Part shown: positions 1 to 8,287 of the stretch, in pieces
Position numbering within the stretch: the first letter of the stretch is position 1
How the letters are laid out: every line of letters begins with the position of its first letter
DNA from: CALKCV01 sp964609515
GTDB taxonomy: Bacteria > Cyanobacteriota > Cyanobacteriia > Cyanobacteriales > Microcoleaceae
DNA: 64,000 nucleotides
Reading direction: 5' to 3'
NCBI GenBank assembly: GCA_964609515.1
Contig: CAZSTZ010000004.1
Coordinates: 9,066-73,065, forward strand
Position numbers and translations under genes: made by a program
The notes under the pieces: generated by a model
What the model saw: only the letters and a program-made list of their open reading frames with translations
Told to the model about the DNA's origin: nothing
Database searches by the model: none

Positions 1-2
1 AT

Positions 3-68
3 GAGGATGGAAAAGTTATTGCCGAAAAAATTTTGTGCGATCGCTTAGTCGTACGAGAAACAAGTTAA
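3..68 (+). CDS. Possible 3' end of a gene entering from the left
   Basis: Frame 3 is open from the window edge to a TAA at 66-68 and encodes about 21 residues that read like an ordinary protein C-terminus (DGKVIAEKIL, then CDRLVVRETS). There is too little sequence to name a family. The other two plus frames stop early or are less protein-like. It converges on the leftward response-regulator gene that ends at 79. Whether it is coding is uncertain. Confidence 0.35.
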   Translation, partial: EDGKVIAEKILCDRLVVRETS

Positions 69-78
69 GATTTCGTTG

Positions 79-1734
79 TTAATGGGACGCAGTTAAGTCC
101 GATCGCTTTCCTAACTGCGCGATCGGCAGTCCCCAAACTGCGATGTTGCCATTATCGCTGCCAGCGGCAAGAATGCTGGCATCGTTGCTTAAGGTTAAGG
201 AATAAATTGGGTCCGAGCGCTCGGCGAGAGTTGTCGTTAAAGTTCCCGCGTGCAAATCCCAAATTTTAATAGTTCCATCGACGCTACTGCTGATAATAGT
301 GGTATTGTCGGGAGCGATCGCCACTGCAAAAACGGGACCGTTATCACCGAAAAGAGTGTGAATTGGTTCTCCGGTATGCAAATCCCAAGTTTTAATAGTT
401 CCATCGGAACTGCCACTAACAATAGTTCCGCCATCCCGGGAGGTGGCTACAGAATTAACCCAGGCCCGATGTCCGGCGAGGGTTCTGATGAGCTCTCCCG
501 TATGCAAATTCCAGACTTTTATGGTTCGGTCGTGACTGCCGCTAACTAGAGTCGCGCCGCCAAAGCTCAAACTCAAAGCACAAATCGAGTAGGAATGACC
601 GACGAGGGTTTTAATTAACTCTCCAGTGTGGAAGTTCCAGACTTTGATAGAGCGATCGGAACTGCCGCTGACAATAGTGCGACCGTCGCAAGAAATCGCC
701 AAACAGTTAACTCTGTTCTGATGTCCGGCGATGGTTCTCACCTGTTCTCCGGTTTGTAGGTTCCAAATTCTAACGGTTTTGTCATTACCCGCGCTAACCA
801 AGAACTTACCGTCGGGGGCGATCGCTACTGCGTTAACCATGTTGAAACGTTCGCCGTGGCTATTAATTAGCTCTCCTGTTGGCAGGTGCCAAATTTTGAT
901 AGTAAAATCGTGGCTGCCGCTAACCAGAGTTTGATTGTCGGGAGTAATAGCCAGAGAAGAAACTCTCTCGTAATGTCGTGCTTTTATGTCCGGCAATGGC
1001 TGAAAAAGTTGCCAAGGATTGAATTTTTTTAAAGCTTGTATCGCCTTGGTTTCCCCGCTGGATTTTAATAATAAATAAGCTCTTGCCTTTACCTCGACCG
1101 ATTCATCTTTTAAGGCTGCAATTAGCAAGTCTAACCCCGCGTCTCCATATTTCGCCGCTTCAAAAACTGCCTGCAACCTACCTCGTGCTTCTGGAGATTT
1201 GAAGCGCATTTTAACTCCTTCGATACCTCCCAATACTGCTGCATTAACTGGGAGTGTTTTGCCTCCCAGAACTGCATCGTATTCTCTTGGTTTTTGAGTC
1301 TCGGAAGGGGCTAGGTTTTGAGAGTTTTTTTCCTGGAAAGATTTAGCTTTAGCAAAAGCAGCTCTAATCGCTGCTGTTAGTTCTCTTTTATCGAATGGCT
1401 TCTCCAAATACTCGAAGCTATCAAAAGGTTCTGGTATTTTTTTAATAACTTCTTCTGGCCTACCGCTCATTATTACTAAAGGAATTTTGTTGAGTTCGGC
1501 ATCTGCCTGAATCTCTTGATAGAGCTCCCAACCGCTTACTATTGGCAATAAGAAATCTAAGATAATCAGACCAATTTCTGGGTCTAAATTATGCAGATAA
1601 GCAAGCCCTTGCTCCCCATTTTTAGCTTCTATTATTTGGAAGTTTCCCGCAGGTAACATCTCCCGAAACCTCGTCCGAATAACTTTAGAATCATCAATAA
1701 TTAAGATTTTATTTTTCCTCATAATCTGTTCCAT
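79..1734 (-). CDS. Response regulator receiver fused to WD40 propeller
   Basis: The 551-aa protein has an N-terminal receiver domain (about residues 8-125) with the acidic pair D14/D15, phospho-acceptor D60 in ILDFLLP, S90 and K112. A short helical PBS/HEAT-like segment lies around 180-240. About seven WD40 repeats (258-545), each with the GSxDxTIKIW signature, form one beta-propeller scaffold. No DNA-binding output domain is present, so output is probably by protein-protein contact. It is the last gene of a leftward cluster with an Hsp70-like gene 77 bp upstream. An alternative ATG lies four codons downstream. REC-WD40 fusions are known in filamentous cyanobacteria; the partner is unknown. 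Confidence 0.9.
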   Translation of the reverse strand: MEQIMRKNKILIIDDSKVIRTRFREMLPAGNFQIIEAKNGEQGLAYLHNLDPEIGLIILDFLLPIVSGWELYQEIQADAELNKIPLVIMSGRPEEVIKKIPEPFDSFEYLEKPFDKRELTAAIRAAFAKAKSFQEKNSQNLAPSETQKPREYDAVLGGKTLPVNAAVLGGIEGVKMRFKSPEARGRLQAVFEAAKYGDAGLDLLIAALKDESVEVKARAYLLLKSSGETKAIQALKKFNPWQLFQPLPDIKARHYERVSSLAITPDNQTLVSGSHDFTIKIWHLPTGELINSHGERFNMVNAVAIAPDGKFLVSAGNDKTVRIWNLQTGEQVRTIAGHQNRVNCLAISCDGRTIVSGSSDRSIKVWNFHTGELIKTLVGHSYSICALSLSFGGATLVSGSHDRTIKVWNLHTGELIRTLAGHRAWVNSVATSRDGGTIVSGSSDGTIKTWDLHTGEPIHTLFGDNGPVFAVAIAPDNTTIISSSVDGTIKIWDLHAGTLTTTLAERSDPIYSLTLSNDASILAAGSDNGNIAVWGLPIAQLGKRSDLTASH

Positions 1735-1811
1735 CCCTAATATAGTTTGCCTATTTTTTACTCTCCACTCTCAGTTCCATAAATTCCAGATTGGCAAATC
1801 ACCTGTTCTAC

Positions 1812-3401
1812 TTATTCCAAATTAGCGATCGCCTCCCGTTCCACCAAAATTTTACCGGTCAAAAGATCCTTAACCGTTGCCAATAAAACCCGCCTTTCGT
1901 CCACCTCAAAACTTACCGCCACTCTATCCATACCTGTTTCTCCCGGTGGTTCTAAATTTGCCACGCAGACTTCTCGATGGTGAGTATTTAAAGAACGATA
2001 TTCCTGGCGTACATTTAAGGCACTGCTAGTCATCATCCCCGCCTCATCAAAAATCACCTCCGCCTGAGACATTTCTGCCATTTCCCCAATATCCAAACGG
2101 ATTTCTTTTTGTCCCTCAAAAGCTACCTGCAACGTCATTGCTTTCTCTCTTTTACAAGGATATTTCATCCCCTTTTCAAAGAGCGGTAAAAAGTTATAAT
2201 CTCGAGCGTGACGTTCCCACAAACGAATCGCATAACTGTGGCGCAAATAATCCTCAACCTCTGTAAGATTGCTAACAATTAAAGCTCCATGAGCCACGGC
2301 ATCAAAAGGCTTATTCATCTTCACTTTTTGTTTGCCAAAATAGGAAACAATCAAATTTTGTACCGCCGGAATCAAACAAGTTCCCCCCACTAATAAAACT
2401 CGTTCGATTTCATTTTTAGTAACGCCCTTACCCATAGCCATTAATAATACATCATCGAGGGCATCCCGCAATTGTTGAAGTAATTGTCGGGATTCCAAAA
2501 TCTCCTCTAATTCTTGCCTGGTTAATTCTAACTCGCGAGCTATAAAATTTTCGTCATCAAACCAACTTTCTTTAGCTTCTTCTTTGCGACACAAAGCAAT
2601 TTTTAATTTTTCGCTCAATTCCAGAATATTCTGCCAACCAATACTGCCGATTTCTTCGCGAGTAGAACCGATTTTATGTAAATAATTTTCCGCTATCCAA
2701 TTATCGATATCGATGCCGCCGATATAAGCATCGGCTTTTGCTAAAACTTCTCCTTTTAAAGGAGGGTTTTTGGTGTTATTTGTAGTAGGTATCGCCCCCG
2801 TTTTTACCAAACTCAAATCCAGAGTTCCTCCGCCAAAGTCAACTACTAAAACAATAGCTCCAGGACGTTTTACCGCATAACCCAAAGCAGCAGCAGTTGA
2901 TTCATCGACGATGGAAACTTGCTCTGCCCCTAGCTTATTTCCCAAGTCGCGGAACCAGTCTAGATAGCGTTCAAACGCGCCCACTGGGGCGGTAAAAATT
3001 ACTTGTTTTGGTTCGATATTTTGCTGAGATAATTGTTGCCAAATTTCTCGAACGAACAGTTCTGAAATTAATTCGGCAGAATAAGTTTTGCCGTCTATTT
3101 GACGGGGTGGCGGTTGAAAGTCGGCAGCTAAATCTCGCTTAAAAGATTGAAATAAACGTTCTGGTTTAGTAAGTCCGAGGCGTTGCGATCGCACCTTTTG
3201 CCCTAAGATTAGCTCCTCGCTATTTTTCACGAAAACTAAGGTCGGGATTACGGGAATTTCTAAAGAATCTCCGTTTTTTTTCTTAAGTTTAAAAACCCGA
3301 GAAATATCGCGAAACCTCAAAGTTTCTGCTTTTTTAGTATCTGGATTTAGATAGCTTATAACCGTATTGCTAGTGCCAAAGTCAATTGCTATTACTGCCA
3401 T
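1812..3401 (-). CDS. Hsp70-like (DnaK-family) ATPase, short form
   Basis: The 529-aa protein begins with the Hsp70 phosphate-1 motif (IAIDFGTSNT). It also carries phosphate-2 (VDFGGGTLDLSL) and the adenosine motif (LLVGGTCLIP), so the actin-like ATPase domain is intact. It is shorter than DnaK (about 630 aa), the C-terminal substrate domain is small and divergent, and there is no EEVD-like tail. It follows a GrpE-like gene by 77 bp that contains TGGGTAA heptamer repeats. The pairing suggests a dedicated chaperone/exchange-factor couple rather than the housekeeping DnaK. The client protein is unknown. Confidence 0.9.
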   Translation of the reverse strand: MAVIAIDFGTSNTVISYLNPDTKKAETLRFRDISRVFKLKKKNGDSLEIPVIPTLVFVKNSEELILGQKVRSQRLGLTKPERLFQSFKRDLAADFQPPPRQIDGKTYSAELISELFVREIWQQLSQQNIEPKQVIFTAPVGAFERYLDWFRDLGNKLGAEQVSIVDESTAAALGYAVKRPGAIVLVVDFGGGTLDLSLVKTGAIPTTNNTKNPPLKGEVLAKADAYIGGIDIDNWIAENYLHKIGSTREEIGSIGWQNILELSEKLKIALCRKEEAKESWFDDENFIARELELTRQELEEILESRQLLQQLRDALDDVLLMAMGKGVTKNEIERVLLVGGTCLIPAVQNLIVSYFGKQKVKMNKPFDAVAHGALIVSNLTEVEDYLRHSYAIRLWERHARDYNFLPLFEKGMKYPCKREKAMTLQVAFEGQKEIRLDIGEMAEMSQAEVIFDEAGMMTSSALNVRQEYRSLNTHHREVCVANLEPPGETGMDRVAVSFEVDERRVLLATVKDLLTGKILVEREAIANLE

Positions 3402-3478
3402 AGTATTTTCGGTAATGGGTAATGGGTAATGGGTAATGGCTAATTGTCTATTATCTATTGTTAATATTTAATTGTTAA

Positions 3479-4234
3479 TTACCTATTACCGCCGGGCAAA
3501 GTTTGACTTACTTTAGCGGGACAGAAAATTTTCTCTCCTTTTCGATATCCCACAAAGCGAACGTAAACCAAATCTCCCTCCCCTATTTCGTCGCTATCTG
3601 GCTGATGTAACTGAGGATTAAAAGACACTTGTTCCCAGGGTTTGCCGATGGCTTCATAACCCCAACTTTCTAATAAATCGTCTAAGGTCGTCAGCAAAGG
3701 AATTAAGTTTTTTGCCGGCAAATTTGGTTTGGCTTCCGTCATCGGGCGAATGCTTGGATAATTAGTCAATAAACTTTGCAACTGCTGAAAAGTTGACTCT
3801 CGAACATCGGCGGTAATTTCTGCTTTTTGTTGTTGGAGATTTTCGCGCAATCTGCCACATTCGCGACGCAATTCTTCCTTTTCTTCTAATAACTGCTTTT
3901 GGCGATTTTTCCAACTATAATCTAAGCCTAAATTCTCGATTAATTCTGCCAAACTCCATTTTAAGGAAGCGGCTAATTTAGTTAAATCGCCAAAAGTTAT
4001 TTGGTGAAAATTACCTCCTGCTAAATAAGGCAAACTTTCCCGACTCAAACCAGATTTTTCCTGCCAATCTTCCCAGCTTGAAAAGTTTAATTCTTTGAGC
4101 CGTGGGTAAATAGGAGAATCGGAGTTAAGAGGTAAATTACGATCGCCCGATAAAAATACCCGAAGGACAGTTATTAAAATGCTGCCTATGGCAACTGCAG
4201 TTACAAAAAAAGCCAAATTTGGATTTTCTAACAT
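3479..4234 (-). CDS. Membrane-anchored GrpE-like nucleotide exchange factor
   Basis: The ATG at 4234 is preferred because AGGAGG lies just upstream; an upstream TTG at 4258 has no such support. The protein is 251 aa. A hydrophobic helix spans about residues 6-28 (NLAFFVTAVAIGSILITVLRV). A middle region with a helical coiled coil follows (EEKEELRRECGRLRENLQQQ). The C-terminus resembles the GrpE beta-domain (GYEAIGKPWEQVSFNPQLHQ, then VRFVGYRKGEKI and CPAKVSQTLP). It sits directly upstream of the Hsp70-like gene, which supports a role as its nucleotide exchange factor at a membrane. The GrpE assignment rests on the C-terminal pattern and context. Confidence 0.75.
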   Translation of the reverse strand: MLENPNLAFFVTAVAIGSILITVLRVFLSGDRNLPLNSDSPIYPRLKELNFSSWEDWQEKSGLSRESLPYLAGGNFHQITFGDLTKLAASLKWSLAELIENLGLDYSWKNRQKQLLEEKEELRRECGRLRENLQQQKAEITADVRESTFQQLQSLLTNYPSIRPMTEAKPNLPAKNLIPLLTTLDDLLESWGYEAIGKPWEQVSFNPQLHQPDSDEIGEGDLVYVRFVGYRKGEKIFCPAKVSQTLPGGNR

Positions 4235-4265
4235 AGCCCTCCTAATATTAATTAACAATTATTCC

Positions 4266-4475
4266 CTATTCCTTAACAGATTGAGTTTCAGTGTTAGTTA
4301 AATATTCTTCACCTTGATAATATTCGGGTAATAATTCCCGGGCGTCAACTTTACCCAAAGCAGCTTCAACATCTTGAGTGGTATTTATGCAACTAGAGCC
4401 GCTTCCATCTATGACCTTCTCTGAAATTTTACCATCTTTGCCAATCCGATATTCAATCTTTTGATATTCTGCCAT
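4266..4475 (-). CDS. DUF2997 family small protein
   Basis: This 69-aa protein (MAEYQKIEYRIGKDGKISEK start) matches the DUF2997 pattern. The start at 4475 is fixed by an AGGAGA ribosome-binding site at 4483-4488, so a longer version reading from 4547 is unlikely. DUF2997 genes commonly neighbour ycf46 and Ycf35/DUF1257 in cyanobacteria, and here ycf46 is divergent immediately to the right. A TTGACG-N17-TATAAC promoter precedes it. It may head the leftward chaperone cluster, 31 bp before the GrpE-like gene. The molecular function is unknown. Confidence 0.85.
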   Translation of the reverse strand: MAEYQKIEYRIGKDGKISEKVIDGSGSSCINTTQDVEAALGKVDARELLPEYYQGEEYLTNTETQSVKE

Positions 4476-4518
4476 AATAATTTCTCCTAATTTACAAGAG
4501 CATGTTAACATCTTAACT

Positions 4519-4547
4519 GTTATAATTGATTCTAGACCAAACGTCAA
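4519..4547 (-). promoter_or_regulatory. Sigma70-type promoter for the DUF2997/chaperone cluster
   Basis: On the minus strand, -35 TTGACG (4542-4547) and -10 TATAAC (4519-4524) are separated by exactly 17 bp. They lie about 44 bp upstream of the DUF2997 start. A rightward TATAAT at 4521-4526 overlaps it and could serve ycf46, so the two promoters would be mutually exclusive. This is inferred from consensus only. Confidence 0.6.
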
Positions 4548-4552
4548 TACTT

Positions 4553-6154
4553 ATGAACGAAAATCTCCAACTTGACAGCAAAGAAAAGCTGCATGGCCCA
4601 TTGATGGCCCAACTCAATTTAATGATTCGGGCCCGCTATCCCCTGCTGTACGTCGTCACGGCAGAGGAAGAACAGGTAGAAGAAATTATCGAGAAGGTTG
4701 CCAATTTGTCAGACCCACCCCGTCGGGTTTTAATATGGGAAATAGTTCGGGGTTGGAACGATAATAAATCGGGCAAAGGTTCGGCAATGGCTGCTTTAAA
4801 TCGGGTGGCTTCAACGGAGAGAAATCAAAATACTATTTTCGTGCTAAAAGATTTGCATTTTATCCTCAAATATCCCCTGAACGAAAGATATGCTCCAGTG
4901 ATACGAGAATTGAAAAATTTAACTCGGGAATTAAAGCGCGATCGCAATATTTTAATCTTAACAAGTCACGCCTTAGAAGTGCCTCCAGAATTAAGCGAAG
5001 AAGTGACGGTAATCGATTTTCCTTTGCCAGGAGTGGAGGAGATTAATGCCCTAATTGAAAAATTAGTAAAACCGGAAAAGTTAAAAGTAACTGGTTTGGC
5101 AAGGGAACAGTTAGTAAAAGCTTGTCAGGGGTTGAGTCGCTCCAGAATAATGCGGGTATTGGCTTTAGCTTTGGCATCGAAAAAACAAGTAGATGATTCG
5201 GATATAGAAAAAGTTTTAGAAGAGAAGAAACAAGCTATCCGGCAAACGGGTATTTTAGAGTTTTTCCAAACTTCGGAATCTTTGAAAAATGTGGGAGGTT
5301 TGCAAAACTTGAAAAGTTGGGTAAAAATGCGACAAAATGCCTTTACGGAAGAGGCGAGACGCTACGGCATTCCTAATCCGAAAGGGGTGTTATTAGTGGG
5401 CATTCAAGGTACCGGTAAATCTCTGTCGGCAAAAACTATCGCCCACGAATGGCGACTGCCTTTATTAAGGTTAGATAGCGGGCGGTTGTTTGGGGGTATT
5501 GTTGGGGAAAGCGAGAGTCGAGTCAGACAGATGATTCAATTAACCGAGGCGATCGCTCCCTGCGTTTTATGGATAGATGAAATCGATAAAGCTTTCGGTA
5601 ACATTTCTAGCGGCATGGATGGAGACTCGGGCACTTCCAGGCGAGTATTTGGCAGTTTAATTACTTGGATGCAGGAAAAGACAACTCCGGTATTTATCGT
5701 GGCAACTGCTAATAACGTCCGCATTTTGCCGGCGGAGTTATTAAGAAAGGGAAGGTTTGACGAAATTTTCTTTTTAAATCTGCCTAACGAAATCGAACGC
5801 CAGGATATTTTTAAAGTACATTTAAACCGACTGCGCCCCAGTCGAGTTCGACAATTTGACTTGGGATTATTGGCAAGACAAGCTAAGGATTTTAGCGGGG
5901 CAGAAATAGAGCAAGTAATTGTGGATGCGATGCACATCGGTTTCGGCGATCGGCGCGATTTTACCACGGAAGATATTATGAGGGCAATTGAGGAAACGGT
6001 GCCTCTGGCGGCGGTTGCCAAGGAACAAATTGAGGGTTTAAAACATTGGGCGGCGTCGGCGGGGGCTCGGGCTGCTTCTCAGGATACTTTGTTGCTGGAG
6101 GAGTTGAAGCGTTATACTCAAAAAGATGGTTTGGGACCTTTGGAGGTTGATTGA
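4553..6154 (+). CDS. ycf46: AAA+ ATPase, Ycf46 family
   Basis: The 533-aa protein is the usual Ycf46 length. The N-terminal half (about 1-235) is the conserved Ycf46 domain (LNLMIRARYPLLYVVTAEEE). The AAA+ module has Walker A GIQGTGKS (283-290), Walker B VLWIDEIDK (338-346), a sensor-1-like region (VFIVATANN) and arginine-finger region (ELLRKGRFDEIFF). Ycf46 is found in plastid and cyanobacterial genomes, and a role in photosynthesis or carbon-uptake regulation has been proposed. The ATG at 4553 is chosen over an in-frame TTG at 4526, which overlaps the -10 TATAAT. It is divergent from DUF2997, a common neighbour. Confidence 0.92.
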   Translation: MNENLQLDSKEKLHGPLMAQLNLMIRARYPLLYVVTAEEEQVEEIIEKVANLSDPPRRVLIWEIVRGWNDNKSGKGSAMAALNRVASTERNQNTIFVLKDLHFILKYPLNERYAPVIRELKNLTRELKRDRNILILTSHALEVPPELSEEVTVIDFPLPGVEEINALIEKLVKPEKLKVTGLAREQLVKACQGLSRSRIMRVLALALASKKQVDDSDIEKVLEEKKQAIRQTGILEFFQTSESLKNVGGLQNLKSWVKMRQNAFTEEARRYGIPNPKGVLLVGIQGTGKSLSAKTIAHEWRLPLLRLDSGRLFGGIVGESESRVRQMIQLTEAIAPCVLWIDEIDKAFGNISSGMDGDSGTSRRVFGSLITWMQEKTTPVFIVATANNVRILPAELLRKGRFDEIFFLNLPNEIERQDIFKVHLNRLRPSRVRQFDLGLLARQAKDFSGAEIEQVIVDAMHIGFGDRRDFTTEDIMRAIEETVPLAAVAKEQIEGLKHWAASAGARAASQDTLLLEELKRYTQKDGLGPLEVD

Positions 6155-6214
6155 TAATTAACCGTTCGTAGTAACGACGTAGAACAGGCATCCTGCCTGT
6201 GGGGTCGTAAAAAT

Positions 6215-6320
6215 GTTCGTAGTAACGACTTTAGTCGTATAGAGCTGGTGGTAAGTCGCCGTGGTAGAGAACGCAGGGGGATATCTCTAGGGAAAGCGAT
6301 CGTCCCTTCGAGAACTAGAA
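6215..6320. repeat. Dispersed repeat G, copy 1 (about 106 bp)
   Basis: The segment starting GTTCGTAGTAACGACTTTAG and ending in CCCTTCGAGAACTAGAA recurs at 7148-7240 with small differences, and its last 30 bp recur at 6803-6833. Copy 1 supplies the last codons and stop of the MazF-like gene. It is preceded at 6179-6201 by a copy of the GGCATCCTGCC palindrome family. Confidence 0.8.
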
Positions 6321-6529
6321 AGTGGATAGAGAGTAGGATTGTTGCTAGACCAAGAACCGGTGGCGGTAGTTAAAGGCGCGATCGCTACGATCGGGTAGCG
6401 CATTTCTCCTGAAGGCACTCCCACTACTACCGCAGGTCTAGTTCCTTGTTGTTCGCGTCCTGGGGGGTTATGAACGGGTAAGGCTACTAAAACTAGATCG
6501 CCGATCGCGATTGTCTCAAGACCGCTCAT
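6287..6529 (-). CDS. MazF/PemK-type toxin, C-terminally truncated
   Basis: The start at 6529 is chosen because GGGAGG (6535-6540) lies five bases upstream. The product is 80 aa. It has the MazF fold pattern: IGDLVLVALPVHNPPGREQQ with the typical basic residue, GTRPAVVVGVP, and PIVAIAPLTT. Family members are usually about 110 aa and continue with a conserved Leu-rich tail (the LDQ.R region). That tail is absent here. The final residues (about the last 11, SRRDDRFP end) come from repeat G copy 1. The RNase is probably inactive or weakened, so this may be a pseudogene. It overlaps the upstream antitoxin-like gene by 14 bp. Confidence 0.8.
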   Translation of the reverse strand: MSGLETIAIGDLVLVALPVHNPPGREQQGTRPAVVVGVPSGEMRYPIVAIAPLTTATGSWSSNNPTLYPLSSSRRDDRFP

Positions 6530-6764
6530 CTTTTCCTCCCACAACTACTAATCCTACTCCAGAAAGATATTCTACGGGTTTTCCTTGGGGCGGTCCCTCG
6601 GGGCCCCTATCGTAAGGATCGGGAGCCCCTGCATCGCTTTCTGTTTGCTGAATCTCTCGATCTAGCTGTTGCCAAAGCTGGCGTTTTTCTTCTAAGTCCA
6701 GAGAGGCGATCGCCTCTACTAAGGATTCAAAGGTTATTTGCAATTTAACTGTTGTTTGGCTCAT
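6516..6764 (-). CDS. Antitoxin-like protein paired with MazF remnant
   Basis: This 82-aa protein has an N-terminal helical half (LVEAIASLDLEEKRQLWQQL) like small cyanobacterial antitoxins and a Pro/Gly-rich C-terminal tail (about 45-70) of the kind that wraps a toxin. Gene order (antitoxin first), overlap with the MazF-like gene and shared direction are typical of a type II toxin-antitoxin operon. The fold class was not identified. If the toxin is dead, this antitoxin is free of selection. Confidence 0.75.
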   Translation of the reverse strand: MSQTTVKLQITFESLVEAIASLDLEEKRQLWQQLDREIQQTESDAGAPDPYDRGPEGPPQGKPVEYLSGVGLVVVGGKDERS

Positions 6765-6850
6765 CTGTTTGAGTTCCTCTTAACGATTAAAGGTTATTAT
6801 ATAGGAAAGCGATTGCCCCTTCGAGAACTAGAAATCGGAAAAGGCGATCG

Positions 6851-7090
6851 CTACTTTATTATGCTGTAAATACTTTTTACTTGAGTTAGACGAGTGGCAA
6901 ACTGTAAAGCGGCGAGGATATCCTCTCTTTCTAAATCGTCGTAATCTTGGAGAATTTCCTCGATACTCATGCCGCCACTAAGCAATTCTAGTACAAACTC
7001 CACCGGATAGCGCAATCCCCGGAGGCAGGGTTTGCCGTGACAGATGTTTGGGTCGATGGTGATTCGTTCTAATAGTTTTAGTTCGCTCAT
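6851..7090 (-). CDS. DUF433 protein, VapB50-like antitoxin family
   Basis: The 79-aa protein has the DUF433 signature (ITIDPNICHGKPCLRGLRYP, then SGGMSIEEILQDYDDL and EDILAAL), a winged-HTH-like fold usually paired with a DUF5615 PIN-like toxin encoded just downstream. No such toxin follows. A repeat fragment at 6803-6833 and the mazEF-like pair come next. It therefore appears to be an orphan antitoxin. It is complete in length. Confidence 0.85.
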   Translation of the reverse strand: MSELKLLERITIDPNICHGKPCLRGLRYPVEFVLELLSGGMSIEEILQDYDDLEREDILAALQFATRLTQVKSIYSIIK

Positions 7091-7147
7091 TTTTCTTCGG
7101 TTATGGGTTGTTTTTGAGTAGAAAATATCGGTGATGCTAGTTCGCTA

Positions 7148-7240
7148 GTTCGTAGTAACGACTTTAGTCGTATAGATATGGTGGTGAGTTGCCGTGGTAG
7201 GGAACGCATATCTCTAGGAAAAGCGATCGCCCCTTCGAGA
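7148..7240. repeat. Dispersed repeat G, copy 2
   Basis: This is a second copy of the GTTCGTAGTAACGACTTTAG element, about 90 bp, in the same orientation as copy 1 (6215-6320). It abuts the TATACTC-ended MITE that starts near 7243. The 7091-7423 interval contains only these repeats and no supportable gene. Confidence 0.75.
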
Positions 7241-7242
7241 AT

Positions 7243-7384
7243 TATACTCCAAACGGCAAGGAATTGCGTTTATAGACAAGGGGGACAAGGAAGACAAGGG
7301 GGACAAGGGAGAAGGGAAAATTCCCCTGCAAAAGCTCTGATGGCTTAGAGCAAAAAAACGTCATTTCTGCCCGTGGGCAGTATA
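7243..7384. mobile_element. MITE-like element, copy A (TATACTC ends)
   Basis: The element begins TATACTCCAAACGGCAAGGA and ends GGGCAGTATA. The same ends, inverted in orientation, bound the insertion inside the HEAT-repeat gene at 7797-7974. The interior carries GACAAGGGG-type short repeats. No transposase is encoded, so any mobilisation would be non-autonomous. Confidence 0.6.
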
Positions 7385-7423
7385 GAAATCGGGAATGGGG
7401 CGATCGCTCCCAACTCGCTGTTG

Positions 7424-8112
7424 TCAAAAACTGCCTCCTTCGTAATTTTCATCGAACTCAGCCCGTTTGAGGATAGCGAAAGTATCGGGATCGCCGCGCA
7501 AACCCCAAGCTAATTCCTCCACTGCCGCGCCTCGCACATAGCGATCGCTATCTGACTCGACTCGCTCTTTGAGAATAGCGAAGGTATCTGGCTCTTCGCG
7601 TCCGCACCTGCCTAATTCCTCTACTGCACTCCATCGCACAATATAATCTCGATCGGAGATAGCCAAACGTTTAACGATCGCTCTTGTATCGGAATCGTCG
7701 TACCAACCCCGGGTTATTTGCTGCACCGCCGAACACTGCTGCAATTCGCACGTCCCAATCGCGATCGTAACCGGACTCTGCCAGACGCTTGAGATATACT
7801 CGGCACGGGTAAAAAATACGCTTTTTCGTAGAGTGTGGGGGGTGTGGGGAGGGTGGGGAGGGTGGGGGGAAAGATTCGTACAGTACAACTGATGGGTTGA
7901 ATAAACTTTTGTGGCATCAAGAAGCGGACCAACCTCCCACACTCCCAAAAGCGCAATTCCTTGCCGCTTTGAGTATAAGCTAGAGTATCGGGGTCGTGGG
8001 GCCAACCTTTTGCCAATTCTCGTATTGCTTCGCATCGCACGGCGATATTCTCATCCAACTCGACGCGACGCTTGAGGATAGCTTTTGTATCGTTCTTGGT
8101 TAATTCTTCCAC
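7424..8112 (-). pseudogene. HEAT-repeat protein, split by a MITE and a frameshift
   Basis: The reading starts at GTG 8112, which is preceded by AAGGAGG (8120-8126). HEAT/PBS-lyase-like repeats read EELTKNDTKAILKRRVELDE, then RELAKGWPHDPDTLAY. A 178-bp insertion (7797-7974) interrupts the gene. The repeats resume in another frame as YLKRLAESGYDRDWDVRIAA, then shift once more to QQITRGWYDDSDTRAIVKRL, and continue to the stop at 7424 (final repeats EEPDTFAILKERVE and GDPDTFAILKRAEF). Three frames are needed to read the whole domain, so the gene is broken. HEAT scaffolds of this type often accompany phycobilin lyases or signalling proteins; no partner is seen. Confidence 0.85.
7797..7974. mobile_element. 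MITE-like element, copy B, inside HEAT gene
   Basis: The insert is flanked by ATA on both sides (7794-7796 and 7975-7977), a possible 3-bp target duplication. Its ends are TACTCGG and TTGAGT, an imperfect terminal inverted repeat. Removing 181 bp restores the HEAT phrase DTLAYLKRLAES, which shows the original junction. On the minus strand it shares the segment AAGCGGCAAGGAATTGCG with copy A. It also holds a GGGTGGGGA-type G-rich tandem. Confidence 0.75.
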
Positions 8113-8189
8113 TATTTTCCTCCTTAAAAAAATTGACAATTATCAATTAACAATTACCGCACTCGCGACAGAAAATTAAACGCGAGACC

Positions 8190-8260
8190 GGGGCAAAGCA
8201 TTCGGACATTACATTTGAGGCTTTTTATCCTTAGTTATCCCCCGAATGCTTTGCCCCTAC
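8190..8260. repeat. Palindromic repeat family B, copy 1
   Basis: The inverted arms GGGGCAAAGCATTCGG and CCGAATGCTTTGCCCC surround a roughly 35-bp loop. The same arms occur at 20085-20155, 28561-28630, 44404-44475 and, as a variant, at 29796-29844. It lies between the HEAT pseudogene and the DUF29-like genes. Confidence 0.85.
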
Positions 8261-8287
8261 AAATCCATTTTTTTTTTGAGATTTTCC

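Noticed and set aside
7242..7427. 61-aa leftward frame after the HEAT pseudogene
   Set aside because: It lies within the MITE copy and GACAAGGGG repeats, has no ribosome-binding site and no homology-like pattern.
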